Source: Micromonospora sp. MP36
GTDB lineage: Bacteria > Actinomycetota > Actinomycetes > Mycobacteriales > Micromonosporaceae
Assembly (NCBI RefSeq): GCF_008119785.1
Contig: NZ_VSFA01000074.1
Coordinates: 1 to 36,368 of the forward strand
Length of the DNA stretch: 36,368 nt
Reading direction: 5' to 3'
The notes under the pieces are model-generated. The model ran no database searches and was not told where the DNA came from. It saw nothing but the letters and a program-made list of their open reading frames with translations. Made by a program: the position numbers and the translations under genes. Within the stretch, counting starts at the first letter, position 1; each line of letters starts with the position of its first letter. Of the stretch, positions 18,209-26,650 are shown piece after piece.

Positions 18209-18357
18209 CACGGCCCAGATGGATCATGCACACCGCCGCTCCGTCTCCACGTTTCCGCAGGTCAGGGCGGTTAGTCGGGAGCAGCCTACGGGACCGGTTT
18301 CCATTTCCGCGGGGGTCGGGTGGCGTCCGACACCCGATTCCGGGCAGCATTGCTCAC

Positions 18358-21300
18358 GTGTCCCACCCCTCCCCCCTGACCGCCGCGCAACACCAGGCCC
18401 TCGCCCTGCGCTCCGCCGGTGATCTGCCCACCGCCCGCCGCCTGCTCGACGACGCGATCGCCGCGGCCCGACCGGCGTACGGGGAGGACCACCCCGACGT
18501 GCTGGCCACCGGCCACCTGCTCGCCCGCCTGCATCGGGAGGCCGGCGACCCGGCCGCCGCCCGGCGGGTGCTGGAGGAGGCGTACGCGGCCGGTGAGCGC
18601 CGTCGCGGCGAGGCCGACCCGCTGATGCTCGCGCTGAGCTTCGACCTGGCGGGGGTGGCGGAGGAGCTCGGGAATCGGCACGAGGCCCGCCGCAACTACA
18701 CCCGGGTGGCCACCGCCGGGCCAGCGGTACTCGGTCCGGACCACCCTGCGGTACGCACCGCGCGCCAGTATCTCGGCGGCTCCGCCGCCGCTCCCGCCGC
18801 GCCGGGCTCTCAGCCTGGCGGCTCCGCCGCCGCTGCTCACCCCGGCATGGCCCCGCTGTCCGAACCGACGATGTCGCTGCCGGCCATGTCGGCCCGGAAC
18901 CAGCCGCCGGCCGCACCACCGGCGCCCGGAACTCCAACCGCTCCCCGCCCGGCGCCACCCGCTCCTGCGGCGCCGGGGGTGACCTCGCCCGCAGCCGGTG
19001 CGGAGTGGACGCCACAGACCGGGCCGGCCCGGCCGTCGCCCTGGGCGCCTCCCGCCCCCGCTCCGGGAGCGCCCCTGGCCCCGGCGCCGGTCGTCCCCGC
19101 ACCGGTGCCACCCCAGGCGGCTCCCGCGGCCACCCCGCTGCCACCGCCTCCGGTCATCCCGGCACCCACCTCGGCCGTGCCGCTCCCGGGGCCGTCCGCC
19201 GGCGTGGGGCCGGCTTCCGCGGCACCGGCGGCCCCGCCCGCACGGGGCCCAGTCCCGCCGGTCGCGCCGCCGGTCCACCTACCGCCCGCCCCGGCCGCCG
19301 CGCCGCACCCGGGCATGCAGGCTCCGCCGCCGGCCGCCGCCGCGCCGCCCGCGGCTGTTCCGGCTCCGTCGCCGGTCTCCGCGCCCCCCATGCCGAGCCG
19401 GGTGACGCCTGCCGTGCCACAGGCGATCTCCACGCCGCCCGCACCGCACCCGGCCCCACCGGGCTTCTCCGCAGCTCACCCGGCCCCGCCGGTCGCGCAA
19501 CCGTCCGCGGCGGGTCCGGTGCGACCGGTCGTATCCGCTCCGCCGGCCACCCTGCCGCCAGCACCGGTCATCCCGGCTTCACCCGCCCCGCACCCGGCAC
19601 CGCCGGCGTCCGGCGCGGCGGCGGGGTTGCCCCCGATGCCGCCGACCGCCCAGCCGATGCCCTCTGCGCCGCACGTCCCGGCACCCACCTCCGCCCCGCC
19701 GGCGTCCGCCACGCTGCCCCCGCCCCCGCGCATTCCGGCGCCGGCCATGCCGCCGGTAACGGGCACCGCGCCGAGTTCCGGGCCGCCGTTTTCCGCGCCC
19801 ACGTCGGCTCCCCCGGCCGACCCGATGCCGCACCCGTCCGTGCCCGCGCCGGCTCCGGCGATGGGCCTAACCGGCTCGGTGCCGCCTGCGCCCATGCCGA
19901 CGTCGGCTTCCCCGGCGGACCCGGCGTCGCAGCCCTCCACGCCCATGTCAGCTCCGCCGATAGGCCCGGCCGTCCCGGTGCCGCCCACGTCGGCACCGCC
20001 GGTGAGCCCGGCCCCACACCGGTCCGACGAGTCGGCAGCGGGCCGGGACGAGAGCGCCGGGTCCGACGGTTCCCGCCCGTCCGGCACGCCCGCGCCGGGC
20101 TGGGCGAAGCCGACCGTCCAGGTGCAGCAGATCGGGCCGCTGCTCCGCGAGGAGGCGGAGCGGGCGGCCGCGTCCCCGGCCGCCACCCCTGTCGGCGAGA
20201 CACCGGTCAGCGCTCCCCCGGTCAGCGGCCCGCCCGGCATCGCTCCGCCGGTCAGCGCTCCTCCGACGATCGGCTCACCGCCCACCGCATCCCCGGGCCA
20301 ACCGCCGGTCAGCGGCCCGCCGGTGGTTGCACCGCCGGCCGCCAACCCACCCCATGCAGGCGCCGCGCCGGTCAGCGCCGCACCGATGAGTGGTCCGCCC
20401 GTGAGCGCACCACCCGTCGGCGAGCCACCGATCAGCGCTCCGCCCGCGAGCACGCCAACCGTCAGCGGAGTCAGCGCGCCACCGGCCGGCAGCGCGCAGG
20501 TCAGCGGCCCGCCGGTCAGCGGCGCGTCGCTCGGCATGCCGCCGCAGGCGAGCAGCCCGCCCCGGATCGCCGGCCCACCCGTCAACGGCGCGCCGATCAG
20601 CGCACCGCCACCCGTGAGCGGCCCGGCGAGTACACCGCCGCCGGCGAGCGGCCCGCCCGTGGGTGCGCCACGGGTCGACGCTCCACCGGTCAGCGCGCCG
20701 CCCGTGAGCGGTCCGACGGCCGCCGTGCCGCCGGTGGGCGCGCCCGCGCCGGTGCCGCCGGCAAGCGGCTCGCCGGCGTATCCGGTCAGCGGACCACCGT
20801 CCTACCCGGTCAGCGGGCCGCCGGCGTATCCGGTGAGCGGACCGCCCGGACCGGAGGGCGGCATGCCGGTGAGTGGCCCGCCGGTCGCCGCGCCGATCAG
20901 CGGATCGCCGGTGCCGCCATGGGGGCTGACCGCGCCGCCGTGGAGCAGCGCGGCCCCGTCGCAGCCAGTCGACCGGCCCGGCGACGCCCCGCCGCAGCCG
21001 GCGGCGGACGGGTCGCAGCAGCCGACGGACGAGGTGGCACCGGCGGATCCGGAGCCCGCGGACCAGGCCGGACCGGAGACCGGCGACGACGCGCCGCGGT
21101 CGCTGCCGGTATACGACGAGCTGCTCGAGTTTCCCGAGCCGACGCGCCCGGAGCCCGGCCCGCAGGCGTACCCGGACCAGACCGCCTGGCCGGTGCCGGC
21201 GCCGTTCCACCAGCCGCCCGCGTACCCGGTAGCGGAGGAGCCGGAGCCGCGCGGCCGCAACCGGACGACGGTGGCCGTGGTGGCCGGCGCCGCGGTGGTG

Positions 21301-21687
21301 GCGGTGGCCGCCGCCGTCGGCGTGGGCGCGATGGTGCTCAACCGCGATGCCGCACCGCCACCCGCGCCCGCCCCCGTGTCGGCGAAGCCGAAGGTGAGCG
21401 GCCCACCCCCGGGTGACCTGCGGTTGCAGGACGACTCCACCACCATCACGGTCACCTGGACCGACCCGACCAACGGTGGGGTGCCGTTCGTGGTGGCCGG
21501 CGGCCGGGCTGGGCAGAAGCTGGGGGTAATGGCCACGGTCGACGCCGGGGAGACCCGCTACACGGTGAACGGGTTGAGCGCGAAGCTGGACTACTGCTTC
21601 ACCGTCCTCGCGGTCTACTCAACCGACACCTACGCCACCTCCGGGCAGGTCTGCACCGACCGGGAAGGCGGCACGGGCACCCGCTGA
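18358..21687 (+). CDS. TPR / Pro-rich repeat / single-TM / fibronectin type III membrane protein
   Basis: 1109 residues from the GTG. Four parts: (1) residues 5-140, about three kinesin-light-chain-like TPR units (PTARRLLDDAIAAARPAYG, HPDVLATGHLLARLHREAG); (2) residues 140-960, extremely Pro/Ala/Ser-rich, with dozens of APPVSGPPV-like units in its second half; (3) a TM helix, TTVAVVAGAAVVAVAAAVG, at about 968-990; (4) a C-terminal FN3-like domain, DLRLQDDSTTITVTWTDPT to YCFTVLAVYS. With no signal peptide and a C-terminal TM, the TPR and repeat region should be cytoplasmic and the FN3 outside. It precedes the FN3-MoxR-DUF58-TgpA operon and shares FN3 with it, so it is probably a partner. Frame upstream of the GTG is open but is a shadow of the recombinase and tRNA. 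Function unknown. Confidence 0.88.
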   Translation: MSHPSPLTAAQHQALALRSAGDLPTARRLLDDAIAAARPAYGEDHPDVLATGHLLARLHREAGDPAAARRVLEEAYAAGERRRGEADPLMLALSFDLAGVAEELGNRHEARRNYTRVATAGPAVLGPDHPAVRTARQYLGGSAAAPAAPGSQPGGSAAAAHPGMAPLSEPTMSLPAMSARNQPPAAPPAPGTPTAPRPAPPAPAAPGVTSPAAGAEWTPQTGPARPSPWAPPAPAPGAPLAPAPVVPAPVPPQAAPAATPLPPPPVIPAPTSAVPLPGPSAGVGPASAAPAAPPARGPVPPVAPPVHLPPAPAAAPHPGMQAPPPAAAAPPAAVPAPSPVSAPPMPSRVTPAVPQAISTPPAPHPAPPGFSAAHPAPPVAQPSAAGPVRPVVSAPPATLPPAPVIPASPAPHPAPPASGAAAGLPPMPPTAQPMPSAPHVPAPTSAPPASATLPPPPRIPAPAMPPVTGTAPSSGPPFSAPTSAPPADPMPHPSVPAPAPAMGLTGSVPPAPMPTSASPADPASQPSTPMSAPPIGPAVPVPPTSAPPVSPAPHRSDESAAGRDESAGSDGSRPSGTPAPGWAKPTVQVQQIGPLLREEAERAAASPAATPVGETPVSAPPVSGPPGIAPPVSAPPTIGSPPTASPGQPPVSGPPVVAPPAANPPHAGAAPVSAAPMSGPPVSAPPVGEPPISAPPASTPTVSGVSAPPAGSAQVSGPPVSGASLGMPPQASSPPRIAGPPVNGAPISAPPPVSGPASTPPPASGPPVGAPRVDAPPVSAPPVSGPTAAVPPVGAPAPVPPASGSPAYPVSGPPSYPVSGPPAYPVSGPPGPEGGMPVSGPPVAAPISGSPVPPWGLTAPPWSSAAPSQPVDRPGDAPPQPAADGSQQPTDEVAPADPEPADQAGPETGDDAPRSLPVYDELLEFPEPTRPEPGPQAYPDQTAWPVPAPFHQPPAYPVAEEPEPRGRNRTTVAVVAGAAVVAVAAAVGVGAMVLNRDAAPPPAPAPVSAKPKVSGPPPGDLRLQDDSTTITVTWTDPTNGGVPFVVAGGRAGQKLGVMATVDAGETRYTVNGLSAKLDYCFTVLAVYSTDTYATSGQVCTDREGGTGTR
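20203..20895 (+). repeat. Degenerate 15-bp-based coding repeat (SGPPV / SAPPV)
   Basis: Tandem units of about 15-30 bases, of the form GTCAGCGGCCCGCCG, encode alternating SGPPV and SAPPV with occasional longer variants (PAYPVSGPPAYPVSGPP at the end). Unit length and spacing vary, always in multiples of three, so the frame is kept. Likely a slippage-prone region that expands and contracts. Confidence 0.85.
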
Positions 21688-21807
21688 CCGGCGCCGTCCG
21701 GCCACGACACGGTGGGTGTCCACAGGCGGACGGTGCGGGTTCCACGCTCCTCGGGCGGCCCCTATGATGGCTCCCGGCTCTGGGGAGGGTCCACACGTGC
21801 GTGGGCG

Positions 21808-21830
21808 CCTCCCCCACCGAGACGGGGAGG
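21808..21830 (+). promoter_or_regulatory. Hairpin that buries the ribosome-binding site of the FN3/propeller gene
   Basis: CCTCCCC, a 9-base loop, then GGGGAGG: a perfect 7-bp stem whose 3' arm is the Shine-Dalgarno of the GTG at 21840. A second GGGGAGGG (21782-21789) just upstream could pair with the same CCTCCCC, allowing two alternative folds. It might tune translation of the operon; this is inference. Confidence 0.4.
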
Positions 21831-21839
21831 CAGCCGGCT

Positions 21840-24467
21840 GTGGCCACCATCGAGGACGTCACGAGCACCGGGACGCAGGCGCCCCGACCCCGTACCCGGT
21901 TGCGGGGCGGGCTGGTCACCATCGGCGTCGTGGTCGCGTTGCTGGCCGCGATGGGGTTGACCGTGCTCGGGCTGGGCGCCGCCGACAACGCGGTGGCCAA
22001 CTACGACTCGTCCTCGTGGTTGTGGAGCAACACCCGCAGCGAGATGTCCCGGGTCAACGGGCTGACCGCGCGGGTGGACACCCGCATGGAGGTGCCGGGC
22101 GCCCGCAGCCACCAGATGCAGGTGGCCCAGACGGACCGGCTGCTGATCCTGCGCGACCTGAACACCGGCCAGGTCAGCTCGCTGGACCTGGCCACCCTGC
22201 AGATCACGGCGAGCACCCCGACCACCCCCGGCCTCGGGGTCAGCGTGGCGCTGCACGAGGATTCCGCGTTCGTCGTCGACGCGGTGCAGGGCATCGTCCG
22301 GCAGCTCGACCCGCGGGCGCTGACCCCGGTGGGCGAGCCGGTCCGCTACCCGCCGGGCATCACCGGCGGGGCGTTCGACGGCGCGGGGCGGCTGTGGATC
22401 GCCGTCCCGGGCGAGGGCACCGTCTCGGCGGTCACCGCCGCCGAGCTGCCGGCCACGCCCGGGGCGGCGCCGCCGGCGGGTCTGAGCCCGAAGCAGGTCG
22501 AGACGTACGACGTCGCCGAGCCGAACCACGAGCTGGTGGTGTCCACCCTGGACGACGGAGTAGCGGTGCTGGACCGCACCTCCGCCTCGCTGGTGACCGT
22601 GCAGGGCGGCGGCCGGACGCAGCGGGCCGACCTGACGATGACCGCGCCGGGCAGCCTGCCGCCGCGCACCAGCGGCCCGCAGGTGCCGGTCACCGTGGTC
22701 GGCGACCGGAAGGTGCACGTGGTCCGCGACGGTGGCGAGGTGCGGCAGTTCACCGTCCCCGGCGCGGGTGACCGGCTCACCCCGGCGGTGGCCTGGGCCG
22801 GCCGGTTCTACGTCGCCGACGAGAGCACCGGCAGCGTCTACTCGTTCGACGCGAACGGGCAGCTCGTGGACACCATCAAGGGCTCCGGCCGGCCCGGGCC
22901 GATGGAGCTGGAGGTCCGCGAGAACCACCTGTTCATCAACCCGCCGAACTCGTCCACCGCGCAGGTGGTGGACGACAAGAACCACGTCCGCGACGTCAAC
23001 AAGTACGCCAACGACGTGCTCGGTGGGGACCCGCCGCCGGTTGCGGCGCCGCCGCCCCCGCCGAAGAAGCCGAAGGTGGGCAAGCCGGGTGCGCCGCGGG
23101 CCGTCACGGCGGCCGCCGGCGACGCGTCGGCGCGGGTGAGCTGGCAGGCGGCCGCCGCGAACGGCGCCGAGATCACCAAGTACGTGGTGGAGGGCGCCGG
23201 TCAGCGTCACGAGGTGGGCGCGAACCAGCGGGCCGTGGAGATCACCGGGCTGACCAACGGTGAGACGTACACGTTCGAGGTGCACGCGGTCAACGCCAAG
23301 GGCGACGGGCCGGCCCGCAAGAGCAACCCGGTCACCCCGACGGCGGAGGTGCCGGACCCGCCGGCCAGCGTGACCGCGGAGGCCCGCCCGGACGGCACGG
23401 TGCTGGTGAAGTGGCCCGCGGCCAACGGCCAGGGCAACACCGTCGCCAAGTACGCGGTCACCGCCACCTCGGCCGGCGCCAGCGCCCCGGCGGGCGAGTC
23501 CCGCAAGACCGAGCTGGTGATCCCGGCCGGCCAGCTGGAGTACGGCACCCAGTACGCCTTCACCGTGGTCTCAGTGACCGACAAGGGCGCCGGTTCGAAG
23601 GCCTCGCCGGTGAGCAACACGGTGGTGCCGTTCGCGGCCCCGGCCGCGCCGACCGAGCTGCGCGCGACCACCGTGGCCGACCAGCCGGGCACCATCTCGG
23701 TGCAGTGGGCGCCGTCGGCGGACAACGGCCGCCCGGTCACCAAGTACCTGGTGGACGTGGGCGGCAAGACCAGCGAGGTGACCGACACCCGGACCACGGT
23801 CGGTGGTCTCGGCGACGGACAGAACGTCACGGTGAAGGTGAAGGCGGTCAACGAGGCCGGCCCCGGCGCGGCGGCCAGCACCACCGCCCGGACGGTCGCC
23901 GTGCCGCGGGTCACCGTGACCGGCTCGTCGGCCGACGCCACCTCGGTGACGGTGTCGTTCACCGTGGACGCGGGCGGCGGCAAGGCGACCTGCTCGGCCA
24001 CCACCGGCGGGCAGACCGCCAGCGGGAGCTGCTCCAGCCTGCGGGTGACCGGCCTGACGCCGGGCACCGCGTACACGGTGACGATCACGGCGACCAACGC
24101 GGCCGGCAAGGGCACCGCGAAGCGGGACCAGGGCACCGACGCGCTCTACGGCATCGCGACCTGCAACAACGGGCCGTCCGGCGACCAGCGCACCTACTGC
24201 GACGCTGAGGTGGCGGGCCGCAACGGCAATGAGATCTTCTCGGTGCCGCAGCAGCTCAACGGCAAGCAGGTCGGCTGGGCGTCACCCGGCACCCGGCTGA
24301 AGGCGTACTGCAAGAAGCAGGGCGACAACGTCGACGCCTGGATCTACAACAACAACAAGCAGAGCACCTGGTGGGTGCAGGTCGAGTACTCGGGACGCAA
24401 CTACATCCCGTGGGCCTGGCTGAACCTGGAGGGCGGCGACAACATCAACCTCCTGCCCACCTGCTGA
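21840..24467 (+). CDS. Membrane-anchored propeller-like protein with four FN3 domains and a Cys-containing C-terminal domain
   Basis: 875 residues from the GTG with GGGGAGG upstream; an in-frame GTG at 21801 would add 13 residues. A cytoplasmic tail, one TM helix (LVTIGVVVALLAAMGLTVLG, about 24-46), then an extracellular beta-propeller-like region (about 50-395; GAFDGAGRLWIAVPGEGTV, RFYVADESTGSVYSFD), a Pro/Lys linker, four FN3 domains (about 415-770; KYVVEGAG, NGETYTFEVHAVN, TKYLVDVGG, GTAYTVTITATN) and a final SH3-like domain with four Cys (ATCNNGPSGDQRTYC, AYCKKQGD, LLPTC). First gene of an operon with the MoxR, DUF58 and TgpA-like genes; FN3-MoxR-DUF58-TgpA arrangements are common in actinobacteria. 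Probably the extracellular partner of that membrane complex. Confidence 0.88.
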   Translation: MATIEDVTSTGTQAPRPRTRLRGGLVTIGVVVALLAAMGLTVLGLGAADNAVANYDSSSWLWSNTRSEMSRVNGLTARVDTRMEVPGARSHQMQVAQTDRLLILRDLNTGQVSSLDLATLQITASTPTTPGLGVSVALHEDSAFVVDAVQGIVRQLDPRALTPVGEPVRYPPGITGGAFDGAGRLWIAVPGEGTVSAVTAAELPATPGAAPPAGLSPKQVETYDVAEPNHELVVSTLDDGVAVLDRTSASLVTVQGGGRTQRADLTMTAPGSLPPRTSGPQVPVTVVGDRKVHVVRDGGEVRQFTVPGAGDRLTPAVAWAGRFYVADESTGSVYSFDANGQLVDTIKGSGRPGPMELEVRENHLFINPPNSSTAQVVDDKNHVRDVNKYANDVLGGDPPPVAAPPPPPKKPKVGKPGAPRAVTAAAGDASARVSWQAAAANGAEITKYVVEGAGQRHEVGANQRAVEITGLTNGETYTFEVHAVNAKGDGPARKSNPVTPTAEVPDPPASVTAEARPDGTVLVKWPAANGQGNTVAKYAVTATSAGASAPAGESRKTELVIPAGQLEYGTQYAFTVVSVTDKGAGSKASPVSNTVVPFAAPAAPTELRATTVADQPGTISVQWAPSADNGRPVTKYLVDVGGKTSEVTDTRTTVGGLGDGQNVTVKVKAVNEAGPGAAASTTARTVAVPRVTVTGSSADATSVTVSFTVDAGGGKATCSATTGGQTASGSCSSLRVTGLTPGTAYTVTITATNAAGKGTAKRDQGTDALYGIATCNNGPSGDQRTYCDAEVAGRNGNEIFSVPQQLNGKQVGWASPGTRLKAYCKKQGDNVDAWIYNNNKQSTWWVQVEYSGRNYIPWAWLNLEGGDNINLLPTC

Positions 24468-24496
24468 CCGCGTCACCTCAAGGAGCACCCGCGCAC

Positions 24497-25492
24497 GTGA
24501 ACACCCACGAACCGCTCACCCAGCCGGAGGTGCAGGGCTTCGCCGCCCTGGCCGCCCGGCTGGCGGAGAACGTCAACGCGGTCGTGCTGGGCAAGCCGCA
24601 GGTGGTCCGGCTGGCGCTGACCGCGCTGTTCGCCCAGGGGCACGTCCTGCTCGAGGACGTGCCCGGGGTGGGCAAGACCACCCTGGCCCGGGCGATCGCG
24701 GCGACGGTCAAGGGCCAGTGGCGGCGCATCCAGTTCACCCCGGACCTGCTCCCGTCGGACGTGTCCGGGGTGACCATCTTCAACCAGGCCACCCGCGGCT
24801 TCGAGTTCCACCCGGGCCCGGTCTTCGCCAACATCGTCATCGCCGACGAGATCAACCGGGCGTCGCCGAAAACCCAGTCGGCGCTGCTGGAGGTGATGGA
24901 GGAGCGGACGGTCACCGTGGACGGCGTACGGCACCCGGTGCCGCAGCCGTTCCTGGTGGTGGCCACCCAGAACCCGGTGGAGATGGACGGCACCTACCGG
25001 CTGCCCGAGGCGCAGCTCGACCGGTTCCTGGTGAAGCTGTCCGTCGGCTACCCCGACGAGGCGGTGGAGGTGGAGGTGCTGCGCGGCGCCACGCTCCGCT
25101 CCCCCGACTCGCTCAACGCGATCACCGACACCGCCACGGTCGGCGAGATGGTCCGGATGGCCCGGCGGGTGCACATCGCCGAGCCGCTCTACACGTACGC
25201 GGTGCGGCTGGCCGCGGCCACCCGCAACCACCCCCAGGTCCGGGTCGGGGTGAGCCCCCGGGGCGTCATCGCGCTGACCCGGGCGGCGTGCGCGTACGCG
25301 CTGATCGACGGGCGGGGCTGGATCATGCCGGAGGACCTGAAGACCCTGACCGAGCCGGTCTTCGCGCACCGGCTGCTGCTCACCCCCGACGCCCAGGTGC
25401 GCGGGGTGACCGCCGCCGAGGTGCTGCGCCAGGCGGTCGCCTCGGTGCCGGTGCCGCTGCCGTCGGGCCAGCCCGCCCCGGTGCACGGCTGA
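24497..25492 (+). CDS. MoxR-family AAA+ ATPase
   Basis: 331 residues; GTG start with AAGGAG upstream. Walker A VPGVGKTTLA (about 55-64), Walker B IVIADEINRASPKTQ (about 112-127), sensor VVATQNPVEMDGTY, arginine-finger region LPEAQLDRFL, and the C-terminal lid with VGVSPRGVIAL. MoxR proteins act as chaperone-like ATPases, usually with DUF58 or VWA partners. The DUF58 gene starts four bases after the stop, and the FN3 protein gene ends 29 bases upstream. Standard length, no missing motif. Confidence 0.96.
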   Translation: MNTHEPLTQPEVQGFAALAARLAENVNAVVLGKPQVVRLALTALFAQGHVLLEDVPGVGKTTLARAIAATVKGQWRRIQFTPDLLPSDVSGVTIFNQATRGFEFHPGPVFANIVIADEINRASPKTQSALLEVMEERTVTVDGVRHPVPQPFLVVATQNPVEMDGTYRLPEAQLDRFLVKLSVGYPDEAVEVEVLRGATLRSPDSLNAITDTATVGEMVRMARRVHIAEPLYTYAVRLAAATRNHPQVRVGVSPRGVIALTRAACAYALIDGRGWIMPEDLKTLTEPVFAHRLLLTPDAQVRGVTAAEVLRQAVASVPVPLPSGQPAPVHG

Positions 25493-25495
25493 GTC

Positions 25496-26650
25496 GTGGG
25501 GATCACCGCCCGCGGCGTCGGGCTGCTCGTCGCCGCCGTCGTGCTGCTCGGCGTCGGCTTCCGGTACGCGTACCCGGAGCTGACCGTGCTCGGCGCGGCC
25601 GCCGGCGTCGCGGTCGGGTACGCCGCGGTCACCGCCGCCTGGCGGCCGCGGCTGGCGGTCGACCGGGTCGCCGACCCGGACCGGGTGGCCCGGGGTGAGC
25701 CGGCCGCCATGACCCTGACCGTCCGCAACACCGGGCGGCTGCGGGCGGCGAACCTGGTCGCCGAGGACCGCTGCGGCGGCCGCCTCGTCCCGGTCCCGCT
25801 GCTGCGGCTGCGGCCCGGCCGGGACACCGAGGTCCGCTACGACGTGCCGACCCGCCGCCGGGGCGTGGTGCCGGTCGGGCCGCTGCGGGTCACCCGACGC
25901 GACCCGCTGGGCCTGGTCGCGCTGGCCCGCTCGTACGGCGGGACGGTGCCGGTGTGGGTGCACCCGCGGATCCACCCGCTGACGGCGGTGCCGACCGGGG
26001 CCGGCCGCAGCCTGGACGGGCGGACCGACAGCGTCCCGCACGGCTCGATCACCTTCGACTCGCTGCGGGAGTACGTGGTCGGCGACGAGCTGCGCCGGGT
26101 GCACTGGCGGACCAGCGCCCGGGTGGGCGAGCTGATGGTGCGGGAGAACGTGGACACCAGCCTCCCCCGGATCGTGGTGGTGCTGGACAACCGGGCGGCC
26201 GCCCATCCGGAGCGGGTGGACGGGGTCGCCGAGTCGTTCGAGTCGGGGTGCGAGGCGGCCGCGTCGGTGGTGGCCGCGGCGGTCCGGGAGGACCTGCCGG
26301 TGAGCCTGCTGCTGGTCGCCCCCGCCGACGACGACCCCGCCGGCGGTGGCGGGCCGCTGGACCGGCTGGCCGCGGTGGAGCTGGCCGACCGGGCGGACGA
26401 CCCGCTGCGTACCGCGCTGAGCCGGCTGCGGCAGGAACGGCTCGGCGACACCCTCGTCTTCCTCACCGGGCCGGGCGGCCGCGGCGACCTGGGGCACGTG
26501 GGCGCGCTGCGCGCCGCGTACCCCTCAATCGTGGTGGGGGTGTTCGGCGCGGCCGGGCCGACGCCGGCCGGCGCGGCGGGCCTGGTGGTGGTGGACGCGG
26601 CCGACGGTGCCGAGTTCGCCGCCGAGTGGGACGGGATCCGCCGGTGGTGA
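25496..26650 (+). CDS. DUF58 family membrane protein
   Basis: 384 residues. Two N-terminal hydrophobic helices (about 5-45), a beta-rich stretch, then the DUF58 signature ITFDSLREYVVGDELRRVHW followed by RTSAR (about 185-209) and a VWA-like C-terminal part (IVVVLDNRA at about 223). DUF58 proteins pair with MoxR ATPases; the exact task is not known. Four bases after the MoxR stop; its own stop overlaps the GTG of the TgpA-like gene (GTGGTGA), so translation is coupled. Confidence 0.94.
   Translation: MGITARGVGLLVAAVVLLGVGFRYAYPELTVLGAAAGVAVGYAAVTAAWRPRLAVDRVADPDRVARGEPAAMTLTVRNTGRLRAANLVAEDRCGGRLVPVPLLRLRPGRDTEVRYDVPTRRRGVVPVGPLRVTRRDPLGLVALARSYGGTVPVWVHPRIHPLTAVPTGAGRSLDGRTDSVPHGSITFDSLREYVVGDELRRVHWRTSARVGELMVRENVDTSLPRIVVVLDNRAAAHPERVDGVAESFESGCEAAASVVAAAVREDLPVSLLLVAPADDDPAGGGGPLDRLAAVELADRADDPLRTALSRLRQERLGDTLVFLTGPGGRGDLGHVGALRAAYPSIVVGVFGAAGPTPAGAAGLVVVDAADGAEFAAEWDGIRRW

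Noticed and set aside
17425..18357. N-terminal extension of the TPR/repeat protein by 311 residues
   Set aside because: It is the shadow of the recombinase frame (Thr/Pro/Arg-rich) and runs antisense through tRNA-Leu; the TPR similarity begins at the GTG at 18358.
20203..20895. CRISPR-like or intergenic satellite repeat
   Set aside because: Units are unequal, without unique spacers, and stay in the reading frame of one protein; they are a coding tandem repeat.
18224..21210. Several long minus-strand frames rich in Gly, Ala and Arg opposite the repeat protein
   Set aside because: Low-complexity mirror images of the Pro-rich repeats, no domain, no ribosome site.
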